Shown here one piece after another: positions 53,201-61,888 of a DNA stretch of 64,000 nucleotides. Source of the DNA: UBA11891 sp049890035 (GTDB taxonomy: Bacteria; Bacteroidota; Bacteroidia; Flavobacteriales; Flavobacteriaceae); contig JBMHCG010000043.1 of the NCBI GenBank assembly GCA_049890035.1, positions 1-64,000 of the forward strand. Reading direction: 5' to 3'. The notes below the pieces were generated by a model. That model worked only from the letters and a program-made list of their open reading frames with translations. It made no database searches and had not been told where the DNA came from. Numbering within the stretch: position 1 is the first letter of the stretch; every line of letters begins with the position of its first letter. The translations under genes and the position numbers were made by a program.

Positions 53201-54709
53201 TCCTTCCTGCACTTGGTTGCTGAGGGTTCCAAAACCAGCCTGAACAGTAGCAATATCCCGAACGGCTTCTGTTAACAACCCCGAGCCGCCAATGGCTTTT
53301 GGGTCCAGTCGATTCACCGCATTGTGAGGGAGTCCACCAACAGCTGCAGCAGTAAAAAAGTCGGGGGTTTTATCATCCAATGTTGTATTTGCCGGGGAAG
53401 CTTCTCCCAAGTCTTGAAGAGCAATAATATTTCGAATATTCTGGGTCTGTGCGCTGCGATTGGTAATCCACACTTCAATTCGAGTGATTTGCACAGGGGA
53501 GTTGATGTAGGGATAGGTTTGTAGAGAGGTGTCGTAATGGTCACGGAAATACTGAGAAAGGAAATAGTGTCTATCTTCTTCATAATCCAATGCAAAAACA
53601 CTGAAACTACTTAATCGTCCTCCACCTTGAGCCGTAATGTTTTGTGATTGGGAACGTTGTTCAGAAAAGACCGCCGTGATATTGGTTTTGCCAAATTTTA
53701 AATCTGTTCTTACACCAAATAAGCTTTGCGCTCCTTGAATCAAACTGTTATTTATGGGCATGCTGATATTCCCTAAATCTATGTTTTGAATGATTCCATC
53801 TTCGGTCACTTTACCATTGAGGTAATCCGTTACTTTGGTTCCTAATTGACTTGGATCTTGGGCATAGTTTTGAATTTTACTTTGAAATTTTTCCACCGAT
53901 TGACGGGTTCGTTCATAGGCAGCTTTGGCCTGTTGCGCTTTTGACTTGAGATCGGCTACTGTACTTTTTGCCTGATCGAATTTGCCTTTTAATTCCTGAG
54001 CTGTTTCTAGCAAAGCACCGCTTTGGGCGATACCCACCGCTTCGGTTAACTTCGGAGGGTTGAATTGTATTTTTACTAAGTTCTGAAAATCAAAAGTAGA
54101 CTCGGTATCATAATTGGCAGTGATTTGAAGCCGTTCCCCAATATTCCCAATCAGACTCAGGCTGATGCGTTGATCAAAATCAAAACTAAAATTGCGCCGT
54201 AAGGTAGGAGATGCGATAGGATTGTCATTCCGCTGATAACGTCCGCCAAAATCTACACCGATAGATCCTTGGGGCTTGATGTCGATGGCATTGCTTCCAA
54301 AAATAGTCTGAAAAAACTGATTGTTTACATACAACTCGGGCAATAAATTCTTTTGCGATGCCTTTAGATTTTCTGCTTTTCCTGTTAAGGTTTCTGTTTT
54401 TTCTTTAAAATACGTTTTTAGTGACTCTTTTAGTATCAAAGCTTCGTACTCTTTGGGAGTCAGAATCATTGGTGTTGTGATTGGGTAACCGTCAATTTCA
54501 ACAGCTAAATAATACACATCGCGGTCCGGATCATATTGGTAAATTTCTGAAACGGCCGCAGCGGGGGGCAAGCTGATTTGCCCTAAATCTGCTGTTTCTT
54601 TTTTGGTGCGTTGAGCGAAAACAGAGATACTACAAAAGACCCCCAAAACGAAAAGAGGAAATGAACGTGTAAAGACAGAAATATATGGGTTCCGCTTCCC
54701 GGGTTGCAA
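47255..54709 (-). CDS. sprA: Type IX secretion outer-membrane translocon SprA
   Basis: 2484 residues, the size of SprA (about 2400), a 36-strand single-chain barrel that forms the T9SS export pore and is needed for gliding in Flavobacterium. Signal peptide ends SVFAQ. Visible regions include RNFSFDFDQRISLSLIGNIG near the first strands, YVDDFEGAQTTID and VWFNELRIAG, the repeated motifs of SprA, and a last strand ending TLRYNFGN. The start is TTG 54709: no ATG precedes the signal peptide. It lies 5 nt after ruvA. It is presumably the exporter of the 1292-residue metalloprotease encoded at 10435-14313. Confidence 0.96.
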   Translation of the reverse strand: MQPGKRNPYISVFTRSFPLFVLGVFCSISVFAQRTKKETADLGQISLPPAAAVSEIYQYDPDRDVYYLAVEIDGYPITTPMILTPKEYEALILKESLKTYFKEKTETLTGKAENLKASQKNLLPELYVNNQFFQTIFGSNAIDIKPQGSIGVDFGGRYQRNDNPIASPTLRRNFSFDFDQRISLSLIGNIGERLQITANYDTESTFDFQNLVKIQFNPPKLTEAVGIAQSGALLETAQELKGKFDQAKSTVADLKSKAQQAKAAYERTRQSVEKFQSKIQNYAQDPSQLGTKVTDYLNGKVTEDGIIQNIDLGNISMPINNSLIQGAQSLFGVRTDLKFGKTNITAVFSEQRSQSQNITAQGGGRLSSFSVFALDYEEDRHYFLSQYFRDHYDTSLQTYPYINSPVQITRIEVWITNRSAQTQNIRNIIALQDLGEASPANTTLDDKTPDFFTAAAVGGLPHNAVNRLDPKAIGGSGLLTEAVRDIATVQAGFGTLSNQVQEGFDYAVLESARKLQPNEYQFHPQLGYISLNQRLSNDEVLAVAFQYTYAGKVYQVGEFANGDVASTEILVGSGEGKQQVQNNNLVVKMLKSNLTNVKQPVWDLMMKNIYNTGAFQLAEDEFRLSILYTDPSPINYMSPVDSSQWPDNLEEQILLNTFQLDRLNNYQDPLPQGDGFFDFIPGITIDPQYGRIIFPTVEPFGSFLFDLLQSEKTQADYDQPATYNPNQKKYVFREMYALTKAAALEATEKNKFELKGRYKSEGGEGIPIGAFNVPRGSVRVTAGGRILQEGVDYTVNYDIGRVIIIDEGLKSSNVPVEISVENNSFFNQQNKRFSGFNLQHQVDEKVVLGATLLNLSENPLTQKANYGTEPVNNTMLGFNTNFSTELPFLTRLVSRLPGGKTEAPSRISFRGEIASLRAGNPRNTQLQGEATVYVDDFEGAQTTIDVKGFTAWKLASVPAQNYKGAEASSGLATGLGRAKLAWYTLDPVFWRNRPAGINNNDVSLNTTRRITIQEIFPEQDLVQGTTTIQNTLDLAYYPTERGPYNNSTAEDFAKQPQENWAGITRALAATNFEQSNVEFIEFWLLDTFNELEGQKNELGELVFHLGNISEDILKDGRKQYENGLPGTDESALVYNTEWGEVPATQSLLYAFNTVPEDRPLQDVGLDGLSDAQEAAIYTNGPPEDPAGDNYTYFLAADGGILERYKNYNGTEGNSPIDFSNTDRGSNTEPDTEDINRDQSMNTIDSYFEYRVPITRDMTVGNHPFVTDVRENVKVEVPNGDEITTRWIQFKVPVQKGYYQGTAFQNYFDAINSIEDLRSIRFMRMLLSGFDQPVVFRFGTLELVRGDWRRYLQQLNPEISQNPNTTVDISTVNILENENRIPVNYVLPPDIVREQVNTNNTIVRQNEQSLAFRVCDLQPQDARAIFKSVDVDMRQYKKLHMYLHAESIPGQIRLPGEGNEEAYDRRLVAFIRLGTDYQDNYYQIEVPLKPTSYEANESNQLTPEEVWQPESNSIEVTLEQLSALKAKALQAVTLGKAAYFDENLNPVQEFSPVSSLPGTKKYRFSVKGNPSLGSIKTLMIGVKNPSTQVGDVLCGEVWFNELRIAGIDSEGGWAAVGALDANMANFASLSATGRYSSIGFGGIDQSPNNSNREELLQYNMVSNLSVGQLFPQKWGIQAPLNISMGETIITPEFDPYYQDLELETRLESTENPGQKDRIRQQAIDYTKRKSISVIGLRKQSATSGKSRFYSPENFDLSYAYNEQDHQDFEVEKLRDINLLLAANYGHTFQSFEINPFQKIKGLQSKQYWEWLRQVNFSPLPNAIGFTSNINRRYRNQKFREVFLEGVDASQQLALPELQQRNFLVDWSYTITHNITRSLRMNLTASSNNIVRKPFQVFEQNKDLSSPYNRNVWDELWNLGESNLYNQSLVLNYKLPLRYIPFLSFIDANYNYTGNFNWQRGSDALAQVVSPEGIPLGVVHTVQNANTKSLAGSISFSRLYAILGLKKGTAKFSPLVQRRLAAKQAQNKGQDSEEKKEKDNNLLKTLVDGLSTFKRIQFNYSENNGKVLPGYLQGVGGFGTLDPSFGFTLGSQEDVRYEMAKRGHLTAFPNFNEPFTQVHNSKLTLSTQFNPFKDFIVDINAERSYSENIRENFQVENQEYVPLNSNTFGNFGMSTVLIKTAFNRTRGVTNASFDVFRANRYAIAERLAQASGIPTADKEGGYPKGFGKDQQNVLIAAFLSAYTDTAPSKVRLDPIYSIPLPNWNLKYTGLSSLKALKNIFNRFSIAHAYRASHTVNNFQTNLDFDPQNPFATDNAGNIIPERLYSNINLVEQFNPLLRLDVEFKNSLKILAELKRDRALSLSLDNSLLTESSGNEYIVGMGYRIKDLRIRTSLNGRRTTLAGDLNIKADLSYRRNITVLRNLDYNNNQVTAGQTLLSIKLTADYNLSRNLTTLFFYDHNFSKFEVSTAFPQTSIRSGFTLRYNFGN

Positions 54710-54714
54710 TATCT

Positions 54715-55296
54715 TTATAATTTATTCAAAGCAGCTTTGATAAGCGATTCTACAGTAGCATCGCTAGTACTTTGAATGAGGTTATCAATCACTTTTTCAC
54801 TCGAGCGTCTTGGATAACCAAGTACCTCCAATGCTGATAACGCTTCTTCTTTGATTGTATTGCCTGAAAATGCTTGAATTTCCTCTGTTTCTGGAAGGTT
54901 TTTTATTTTGTCTTGTAAGTCAATGATAACCCGTTGAGCAGTCTTTAAACCGATTCCTTTGATGGATTGTATGGTTTTTACTTCTTCGGCAACTATGGCC
55001 CGTTGAATAGTGTTAGGATCCATGGAAGACAACATGGTTCGTGCGGTACTTGCACCGATACCTGAAACACTGATTAACAAACGAAACAGGGCCCGTTCGC
55101 TTTGGGTATAAAAGCCAAAAAGCGTGTGAGCATCCTCTTTAATTTGTAAGTGTGTGTATAATGTTATGGCTTCTGCATCTGTCAATTGCCCGTAGGTGTG
55201 TAAAGATATATGCACTTCATAACCCAACCCATTGCAATCAATAACCAAATGAGTAGGATGCTTTTCAATCAGTTTTCCAGAAAGTTGTGTAATCAT
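54715..55296 (-). CDS. ruvA: Holliday junction branch migration protein RuvA
   Basis: 193 residues. OB-fold domain I (HLVIDCNGLGYEVHIS), tandem helix-hairpin-helix motifs in domain II (LLISVSGIGASTARTML and IQSIKGIGLKTAQRVIIDL), and domain III (EALSALEVLGYPRRSSEKVID), which contacts RuvB. Complete. ATG overlaps the maeB stop by 4 nt; ruvB is elsewhere. Confidence 0.97.
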   Translation of the reverse strand: MITQLSGKLIEKHPTHLVIDCNGLGYEVHISLHTYGQLTDAEAITLYTHLQIKEDAHTLFGFYTQSERALFRLLISVSGIGASTARTMLSSMDPNTIQRAIVAEEVKTIQSIKGIGLKTAQRVIIDLQDKIKNLPETEEIQAFSGNTIKEEALSALEVLGYPRRSSEKVIDNLIQSTSDATVESLIKAALNKL

Positions 55297-57572
55297 TCTG
55301 AAGTTTGTTTTCGTTGTTGTGAATCCACCACTGCAACCGCAGTCATATTGACTATTTCTTCAACAGAGGCACCGAGTTGTAGGGTGTGAACTGGATGGGC
55401 TAAGCCCATCATAATAGGGCCTACAGAAAGGGTCCCATTGAGTTCCTTCATCAGTTTGTAGGTGATATTAGCAGAATCCAAATTTGGAAAAATGAGTGTA
55501 TTGACTTTACTATTCACCAATTTTGAAAAAGGAAAACTTTTTTCCATCATGCTGGGATTGGTGGCAAAATCAGCCTGTAAGGGGCCGTCAACAGCCAAAT
55601 CTGGATAAAACCGGTGCAGATACGAAACAGCCTCGCTTACCTTTTTAGCTTGTTCCGACTGATTGGAGCCAAAATTTGAAAAAGAAAGTAATGCCATAAC
55701 CGGTGTCAATCCACACATTTGGGCTGTTTTGGCAGTCATTTTGGCTATTTTGGCGAGTTCTTTGGAAGACGGATCAATATTAATAGAAGTATCGGAGAGA
55801 AACAAAGGGCCCTGTTCGGTTAACATTAGGTTGGTCGCAGCTACCCGTTGCACGCCCTTTGCTTTTCCTAAGGTTTCCAAAATAGGCTTAATGACCTGGG
55901 GATAATTTCTTGAATATCCTGATATCATGGCGTCTACATCACCTGTTTTAACCATCATGGAACCAAAATAATTGCGCTCTCGCATCAAACGTTGGGCGTC
56001 ATAAACGGTTTTTCCCTTTCGTTTTTGTTCTTTCCAGAACAATTCAGCAAACAGTTTTCGCTTTTCTCTTTGATTGTCTGCTTTGGGGTCTACAATACGA
56101 ACTTCCTGATCAAAATCTATGGCTTTCATTAAGGTTCGAATGCTGTCTTCGCGACCCAAAAGAATCGGCTCTGCAATTCCTTCTTCTAATACGATCTGTG
56201 CAGCTTTCAATACATCCATCTGATCCGCTTCTGTAAAAACAACCGTTTTGGGATTTGTTTTGGCTCGAGTATGCAACAAACGGATAAGTTTTTGATCGTT
56301 TCCTAAACGGGCTTGCAAACTCTCTTTATACCGATCCCAATCTTCTATGGGTGCTGTAGCAACACCCGACTCCATAGCAGCTTTGGCTACCTCGGGAGGG
56401 ATTTCAGCGATCAAGCGCGGGTCAAAGGGCTTGGGAATAATATACTCTTTCCCAAAACTCAATCGGGTTTCGTCGTAGGCTATGTTCACCTGTTCTGGAA
56501 CGGGTTCTTTTGCCAGGCGAGCCAATGCACGAACTGCAGCCATTTTCATTGCCTCATTTATTTTGGTCGCCCGAACATCCAGTGCCCCTCGGAATATGAA
56601 TGGAAAACCCAAAACATTATTGACCTGATTGGGGTGATCGGAGCGGCCCGTAGCCATAATGATATCTTTACGTACCGAACAAGCGAGGTCGTAGTTGATT
56701 TCAGGGTCGGGATTGGCCATGGCAAAAACGACAGGGTTCTTTGCCATGCTCAACAACATCTTTTCATTTACGATATTACCAAGGGAAAGTCCAATAAACA
56801 CATCTGCTTCTGACAAAGCATCTTCCAATGTGGATACCGCTTTGGCGGTTGCAAATTCCTCTTTTTCAATGGTCAGGTTAGGACGATCCTTACGAATGAC
56901 ACCTTTGCTATCGGTCATTACAATATTTTCTGCGCGTGCACCAAAGGCACGATACAACCGGGTACAAGAGATTGCGGCTGCGCCTGCCCCAGAAACTACA
57001 ATCTGTACCTCTTCGATTTTTTTGTTTACTAATTCCAAAGCATTCAACAAAGCGGCACAAGAAATTATGGCTGTCCCATGTTGGTCGTCGTGCATAAGGG
57101 GAATGTCCAGTTCTTCTTTCAGGCGCTTCTCTATTTCAAAAGCTTCAGGGGCTTTTATATCTTCTAAATTGATCCCACCAAAAGTGGGTGCAATCGCTTT
57201 GACCGTTCGAATAAATTCTTCTGGATCTTTGGCATCAATTTCAATGTCAAAAACATCGATATCAGCAAAAATTTTGAAAAGCAACCCTTTTCCCTCCATG
57301 ACCGGTTTGGAAGCATTGGGTCCAATATCACCAAGACCCAATACAGCCGTTCCGTTAGAGATAACGGCAACAAGGTTGCCTTTGTTGGTATACTTATAGA
57401 CATTGTCTACCTGCTTTTCAATCTCTTTGCACGGGATGGCCACTCCAGGGGAGTAGGCCAATGCCAAATCGCGCTGTGACTGATACCGTTTGGTTGGAAC
57501 TACGGCTATTTTCCCGGGTTTGGGTTTGGCATGATAAACAAGCGCCTGCCTTCTTTGTTGGTCTTTGTTCAT
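55293..57572 (-). CDS. maeB: NADP-dependent malic enzyme (MaeB type, with phosphotransacetylase-like domain)
   Basis: 759 residues. Malic enzyme domain (about 1-410): YSPGVAIPCKEIEKQ, AVISNGTAVLGLGDIGP, MEGKGLLFK, DDQHGTAI and the NAD(P)-binding VVSGAGAAAISC. The C-terminal PTA_PTB domain (about 430-750) resembles phosphate acetyltransferase and is regulatory in this type. It oxidatively decarboxylates malate to pyruvate and yields NADPH. First gene of the maeB-ruvA-sprA-gcvH order. Confidence 0.95.
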   Translation of the reverse strand: MNKDQQRRQALVYHAKPKPGKIAVVPTKRYQSQRDLALAYSPGVAIPCKEIEKQVDNVYKYTNKGNLVAVISNGTAVLGLGDIGPNASKPVMEGKGLLFKIFADIDVFDIEIDAKDPEEFIRTVKAIAPTFGGINLEDIKAPEAFEIEKRLKEELDIPLMHDDQHGTAIISCAALLNALELVNKKIEEVQIVVSGAGAAAISCTRLYRAFGARAENIVMTDSKGVIRKDRPNLTIEKEEFATAKAVSTLEDALSEADVFIGLSLGNIVNEKMLLSMAKNPVVFAMANPDPEINYDLACSVRKDIIMATGRSDHPNQVNNVLGFPFIFRGALDVRATKINEAMKMAAVRALARLAKEPVPEQVNIAYDETRLSFGKEYIIPKPFDPRLIAEIPPEVAKAAMESGVATAPIEDWDRYKESLQARLGNDQKLIRLLHTRAKTNPKTVVFTEADQMDVLKAAQIVLEEGIAEPILLGREDSIRTLMKAIDFDQEVRIVDPKADNQREKRKLFAELFWKEQKRKGKTVYDAQRLMRERNYFGSMMVKTGDVDAMISGYSRNYPQVIKPILETLGKAKGVQRVAATNLMLTEQGPLFLSDTSINIDPSSKELAKIAKMTAKTAQMCGLTPVMALLSFSNFGSNQSEQAKKVSEAVSYLHRFYPDLAVDGPLQADFATNPSMMEKSFPFSKLVNSKVNTLIFPNLDSANITYKLMKELNGTLSVGPIMMGLAHPVHTLQLGASVEEIVNMTAVAVVDSQQRKQTSE

Positions 57573-57610
57573 TGCATTGAATAATAATTGCGCCTTACAA
57601 TAAAATAAAT

Positions 57611-57632
57611 TTACAACTATTTATTGTTGTAA
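57611..57632 (-). repeat. Inverted repeat at the end of the GH26-like gene
   Basis: TTACAAC and GTTGTAA form a 7-bp stem around an 8-nt AT-only loop. It overlaps the stop codon of the glycosidase gene. A weak end-of-operon hairpin at most. Confidence 0.3.
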
Positions 57633-58750
57633 AGATCATTGTAAAGATTTTCAGAGGAAAGAATAAAAGGTTTTGAGGAAGTTCTTTTGATCCATTGATC
57701 ACGAATCTCTTTACTCAAATTTAGCCTGGCATCAATCCCTTTAAATAATGGATTGTCTTGCCACATCGGGTGGGAATCCCAATGGCAGTTTATATAACTC
57801 ACTGCTTTAATAACATCTCTGTTTTTTTCAATCGTATCAAAAAGTGGTAGAAACCATTTATCCCACGCTTCTTTTGCTTGATCGCTATTGTTCAGCTGAA
57901 TCTCTTTACCATTCCCGTATAACTTTGCACCATAATCCGATACGGCCGGTGTGGCCTCTGCAATAAATACGGGCTTCCCTTTTTTTCTGGCAAATTCAAA
58001 CATCTCTATCTCTTTCCATCGGTTGAAGAAAGAAGTACCACACCAATCCACATAATCGTCACCCGGGTACCAACCTTCCAATTGTTCTTGGTTGGAAATA
58101 AATCCTGTTGATTGCCATACATAGGCTGTATTTTCAACCCCTTTTTTTCTTAAAATGTCGACAATTCTTCTGTAGGCTTTTACAGTACTTATCCGATCAT
58201 AATGATTCCAGGGATCGCCATCAAATTCGTATGCTATCCTCAGAAAAACAGGTCTTTTACCAAGCTCAAGAAGAAAGTCCCCTAGCTTCTCTATATATTG
58301 ATCATGCGTTCCATCTGCAATCTTTTCCTCATTGTTCACAAACTCGAGTCCAATGGCCAAAGCCATATTGGTGAAATCAGGATCTAGATGCTGTAACATT
58401 GCGTTGGATTCTCCATCACCCCAATTATCAGTTTCCCATAAGCCATCCAATGCTTCTTGAATATATCCTCCGGGCTTTTCATTTTTGGGGCTAATGTTTG
58501 TGTATGTTGTCCAACCCGCAGGTTTGGGAAAGTGATTTAAATACCCATCCTCATACCCTTTAACCTTCCCTACTGCTTCCAGTTCTTGACCGACGAACAA
58601 CAGAACCCCATCAGTGGGTTCAAACTTATTAGGATTTTCATTCGGTTTTTGAATTTCAGTTTTTTGGCTATTGGTATTTCCTGGTCGGCAACCATTTAAA
58701 AAGATCAACAAACAAATAATATAAAAAGTAGGTGCGAATTTAGGTATCAT
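57617..58750 (-). CDS. GH26-like glycoside hydrolase lipoprotein
   Basis: 377 residues. Lipobox FLNGC with Cys21, then an Asn/Pro/Glu linker. The catalytic domain has the GH26 pattern: candidate acid/base Glu175 in RPVFLRIAYEFDG and candidate nucleophile Glu265 in KPVFIAEATP, 90 residues apart, plus WQSTGF and GWYPGDDYVDWCG. GH26 contains beta-mannanases and beta-1,3-xylanases; the adjacent beta-xylosidase, transporters and xylA favour a xylan substrate here, which is inference. The lipid anchor places it on the envelope, probably the outer surface. Overlaps the GH43 gene by 11 nt. Confidence 0.78.
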   Translation of the reverse strand: MIPKFAPTFYIICLLIFLNGCRPGNTNSQKTEIQKPNENPNKFEPTDGVLLFVGQELEAVGKVKGYEDGYLNHFPKPAGWTTYTNISPKNEKPGGYIQEALDGLWETDNWGDGESNAMLQHLDPDFTNMALAIGLEFVNNEEKIADGTHDQYIEKLGDFLLELGKRPVFLRIAYEFDGDPWNHYDRISTVKAYRRIVDILRKKGVENTAYVWQSTGFISNQEQLEGWYPGDDYVDWCGTSFFNRWKEIEMFEFARKKGKPVFIAEATPAVSDYGAKLYGNGKEIQLNNSDQAKEAWDKWFLPLFDTIEKNRDVIKAVSYINCHWDSHPMWQDNPLFKGIDARLNLSKEIRDQWIKRTSSKPFILSSENLYNDLYNNK

Positions 58751-60329
58751 ATTCTATGTATTTAAACCATTTAAAATCTGCATTTTTATTGTAGGAATCT
58801 AAGTCCTGACAACACATGCCAACAAAACAACCGGTGAAGGCGGGGCGATACCTGTTGCTTCCCTCTCGCACATAATCGTCCGAAAGTATACTAGCGTCCA
58901 ATTCATTTCCAAGGGATTGGAAAGATATATTATCAAAACTGACAAAAAACTGAAGTTTCTCTTTTCTTAATGATCCTTTCAATATGATTTTTTTGTTATC
59001 CGTAATCTGAATTAATTTTTCTTGGAAAGACATAGTAAAATTGTCTGAAGATATAATGGATATATATTTATTTAAACCGTTGTTATCTGCCGTTATATTG
59101 AGGTAATGGTAATGCCCTGTGTTGTAGTAAAAAACAAGACCCGCCATGTGTAAAAAATTACTTGGTTCAAATTCCAATTCTGTGAGGGCATCTATATTAA
59201 AATGCTGAATTCTTCTTGCAATCAGGCTTTGTTCATTCAATGAATTTAACGACTCTCTCCCTCGTATTCGTAAATAGCCTGATCGTTTTTTAAGGCTACA
59301 CCAACTTTCATCTATTGGAATTCGCAGCGATTGAAAATCGGGTGGTAACTGAGCTTTTTCAAAAGTAACTTTTGATTCTATATTGGGTGGGGCCTCTTCT
59401 TTACCATTGGGTATCGAAAATTGTTTCCGCGCAATTTTCCCTTCTTTCACGTAGGGCCATCCATTTTTCCAAATTAATTCTTCTAATGATGTTTCTCTCC
59501 CCAATAGACATCTACCTCTTTGTGATAAGGGTCTAGCAGATAGAAAAGTCAGGTACCAATCGCCTGATGGCGATTCAATGAAATCGGCATGTCCTGTTTT
59601 TTGCAAATAGGCTTTGGAGTTGTTCTTTGCGGTGAGAATGGGGTTCTCAGGATGAAATTCATAAGGCCCTAAAAGTGCTTTACTTCGTGCTATAGATACA
59701 GCATGATTGTATTCTGTCCCTCCTTCGGCAAGAATTAAATAAAAGAAATTATCTTTTTCAAAAATATGAGGACCCTCAGTAAATCCAAGCTCTGTTCCAG
59801 CCGTTAAGTAATGAACAGTACCTACTAATTTTTTTCTTTCTTCATCATATTCTTGTAATTCGATTCCTCCAAAGAACTTGCCCTTCCGATAATCAACGAG
59901 CATGTTTGTAAACCATTTTTTTCCATTTGATTGATGGAAAAGAGAACCATCAAAACCCCTAGACGACAAATAAATTGGATCAGTCCATTCCCCCATTATA
60001 TCTGTTGCGGTAATAAGGTAATTGGGTGTGTCTTTCCATACGCCATCAAACGACTTAACATTTGAATACACCAAATAAAACAATCCATTATCATATGACA
60101 AGCAAGGTGCCCAAACGCCACAAGAGTCGGGAACCCCTCTTAAATCCAATTGGGATTGTCTGGTCAAAATTTGTTTGACTAATTTCCAGTTTTTTAAATC
60201 TTTTGAATGATGTATTTGGACTCCTGGAAACCATTCAAAAGTAGAGGTAGCAATATAATAATCCGTACCCAATCGAATAATGGAAGGATCCGGATTGAAT
60301 CCTCTAATAATAGGATTGTTTATAATCAT
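58740..60329 (-). CDS. GH43 beta-xylosidase (XynB-like)
   Basis: 529 residues, no signal peptide. The five-bladed propeller begins NPIIRGFNPDPS with catalytic base Asp14; the pKa-modulating Asp127 lies in RGFDGSLF and the acid Glu185 in GFTEGPHIF. From about residue 325 a beta-sandwich domain (GH43 C-terminal concanavalin-like; RRIQHFNIDALTELEFEPSN and LVFYYNTGHYHYLNI) closes the active site. It removes xylose from xylo-oligosaccharides in the cytosol. ATG overlaps the transporter stop by 4 nt. Confidence 0.93.
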   Translation of the reverse strand: MIINNPIIRGFNPDPSIIRLGTDYYIATSTFEWFPGVQIHHSKDLKNWKLVKQILTRQSQLDLRGVPDSCGVWAPCLSYDNGLFYLVYSNVKSFDGVWKDTPNYLITATDIMGEWTDPIYLSSRGFDGSLFHQSNGKKWFTNMLVDYRKGKFFGGIELQEYDEERKKLVGTVHYLTAGTELGFTEGPHIFEKDNFFYLILAEGGTEYNHAVSIARSKALLGPYEFHPENPILTAKNNSKAYLQKTGHADFIESPSGDWYLTFLSARPLSQRGRCLLGRETSLEELIWKNGWPYVKEGKIARKQFSIPNGKEEAPPNIESKVTFEKAQLPPDFQSLRIPIDESWCSLKKRSGYLRIRGRESLNSLNEQSLIARRIQHFNIDALTELEFEPSNFLHMAGLVFYYNTGHYHYLNITADNNGLNKYISIISSDNFTMSFQEKLIQITDNKKIILKGSLRKEKLQFFVSFDNISFQSLGNELDASILSDDYVREGSNRYRPAFTGCFVGMCCQDLDSYNKNADFKWFKYIEYDT

Positions 60330-61879
60330 GATTCTATGAATTCAGATTCGAGTGCTTCCAACGATTTGTTTTTCGTTTCGGGTAAGATTCGATACAAAAA
60401 GAGCAAGCCTAATCCTGCAATGAAACTGTATATATAAAAGGTGTAAGTGTTGCCTAAATTTTCGATTTCCCAAGGAAAAATTTGAGTAACGAACCAACTG
60501 AAAAAGCCATTGATAAAACCAACGAAACCGATCATAATTCCTCTGAGTCGATTTGGGAATAGCTCGGAAAGCATTACCCACATAACAGGCCCTAAAGAAA
60601 AAGCAAAACAAGCTACAAAACCTAAAATACCTACTAAAACCAAATAGGGATTGATGTGAATCGATTCTTCGATAAGCCTTCCCTTTAGTGTTAAAAAAGA
60701 GCTTTCAGAAATGTATTGTTCCATGGCATCTAAAAATTTCGTGTCCGAATCAAAGGATTGATTCATCACTGGTTTGAGTTGGTCTATGATTTCAGCATTT
60801 AAATCAGTTAAGTTCTCTTTCCTCAAAGTATACGTAGCGTTTTGAAAACCTAAACCACACGCGAACATACTACCAGTTATTCCCAATAAACCTAATAAAA
60901 ACAAAGGTCTTCTACCGAATCTGTCGATCAACACAAAGGCAACTAAAGTAAAAATGAGCGTGGTAAGACTAAGTAAAACCCCCGAAAAAAAAGAAGCATC
61001 TGTTCCAATTCCAGTTCGTTTAAATATTGAAGTTGCATAATAGTAGACAGCATTGATCCCCGTTGCCTGCTGAATAATTCCGATAAGAATACCTACCCCT
61101 AGAATGAATTTAAATTTCTTATTGAAAATACTAGAGAAGGAAATATTTTTAATTACTTCACTTGAAGATTTGATAGCATTTTCTATAATTTCACTTTCTT
61201 TTTTTGCCTTTGAAGCACCGTGAATTGTGTTGAGCACATCCCTCCCTTTTCTATTTTGCCCTTTCGCAAAAAACCATCTTGGACTCTCAGGAACAAAAAA
61301 TAACATGCTCAAGTAAAAGACGGCAGGCGCAAGCTCAATCGCCAACATCCATCTCCAAACAGTTGCCGTGGTTAGAAACTGGAATATTTCGTTTTCATAT
61401 GCTTTATTCAAATAATAATTACTCAAAAAGGCTGCAAAAAAACCTAATACAATATTTAATTGTTGCAAAGCTACCAATCTTCCTCTGTTATAGGAGGTTG
61501 CGATTTCAGCAATGTATATGGGTGCTATCACCAATGCAGCTCCAAAAGCTATTCCCCCAAGCATGCGTGAAATCCACAACATGTGATAATTAATAGAAAG
61601 AGTCGAAAACAAAGCAGATAATACATATAGTATAGCTACTCCAATCAGTATTTTCTTTCTACCGTATTGGTCACTTAATCTTCCCACAATGAGCATTGTA
61701 AACATAGCTGAAAACAAAGGGGAACTTGGAATCCATCCTTGTTGTGTTGTATTTAAATTGAATTCGGGTGTGACATAGTTCATCACTCCAGAAATTATCC
61801 CAGCATCAAAACCATACAAGAATCCGCCCAATGACACCGTAAATGCAAAAAACCAAGAGTTGAATTTTTGTTTTTTCAA
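60326..61879 (-). CDS. MFS sugar porter, XylE-like
   Basis: 517 residues, twelve helices. Sugar-porter signatures: GGFLYGFDAGIISGVM, GRLSDQYGRKK, PESPRWFFAKG, QQATGINAVYYYA, DRFGRRPLF, and PETKNKSLE at the end. The family members with this pattern are proton symporters for xylose, glucose or arabinose; the context favours xylose. A hydrophilic stretch of roughly 65 residues (about 345-410) is inserted before the tenth helix, longer than in enteric XylE. It lies 9 nt after the SSS gene. Confidence 0.92.
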   Translation of the reverse strand: MKKQKFNSWFFAFTVSLGGFLYGFDAGIISGVMNYVTPEFNLNTTQQGWIPSSPLFSAMFTMLIVGRLSDQYGRKKILIGVAILYVLSALFSTLSINYHMLWISRMLGGIAFGAALVIAPIYIAEIATSYNRGRLVALQQLNIVLGFFAAFLSNYYLNKAYENEIFQFLTTATVWRWMLAIELAPAVFYLSMLFFVPESPRWFFAKGQNRKGRDVLNTIHGASKAKKESEIIENAIKSSSEVIKNISFSSIFNKKFKFILGVGILIGIIQQATGINAVYYYATSIFKRTGIGTDASFFSGVLLSLTTLIFTLVAFVLIDRFGRRPLFLLGLLGITGSMFACGLGFQNATYTLRKENLTDLNAEIIDQLKPVMNQSFDSDTKFLDAMEQYISESSFLTLKGRLIEESIHINPYLVLVGILGFVACFAFSLGPVMWVMLSELFPNRLRGIMIGFVGFINGFFSWFVTQIFPWEIENLGNTYTFYIYSFIAGLGLLFLYRILPETKNKSLEALESEFIES

Positions 61880-61888
61880 AATCAGAAA

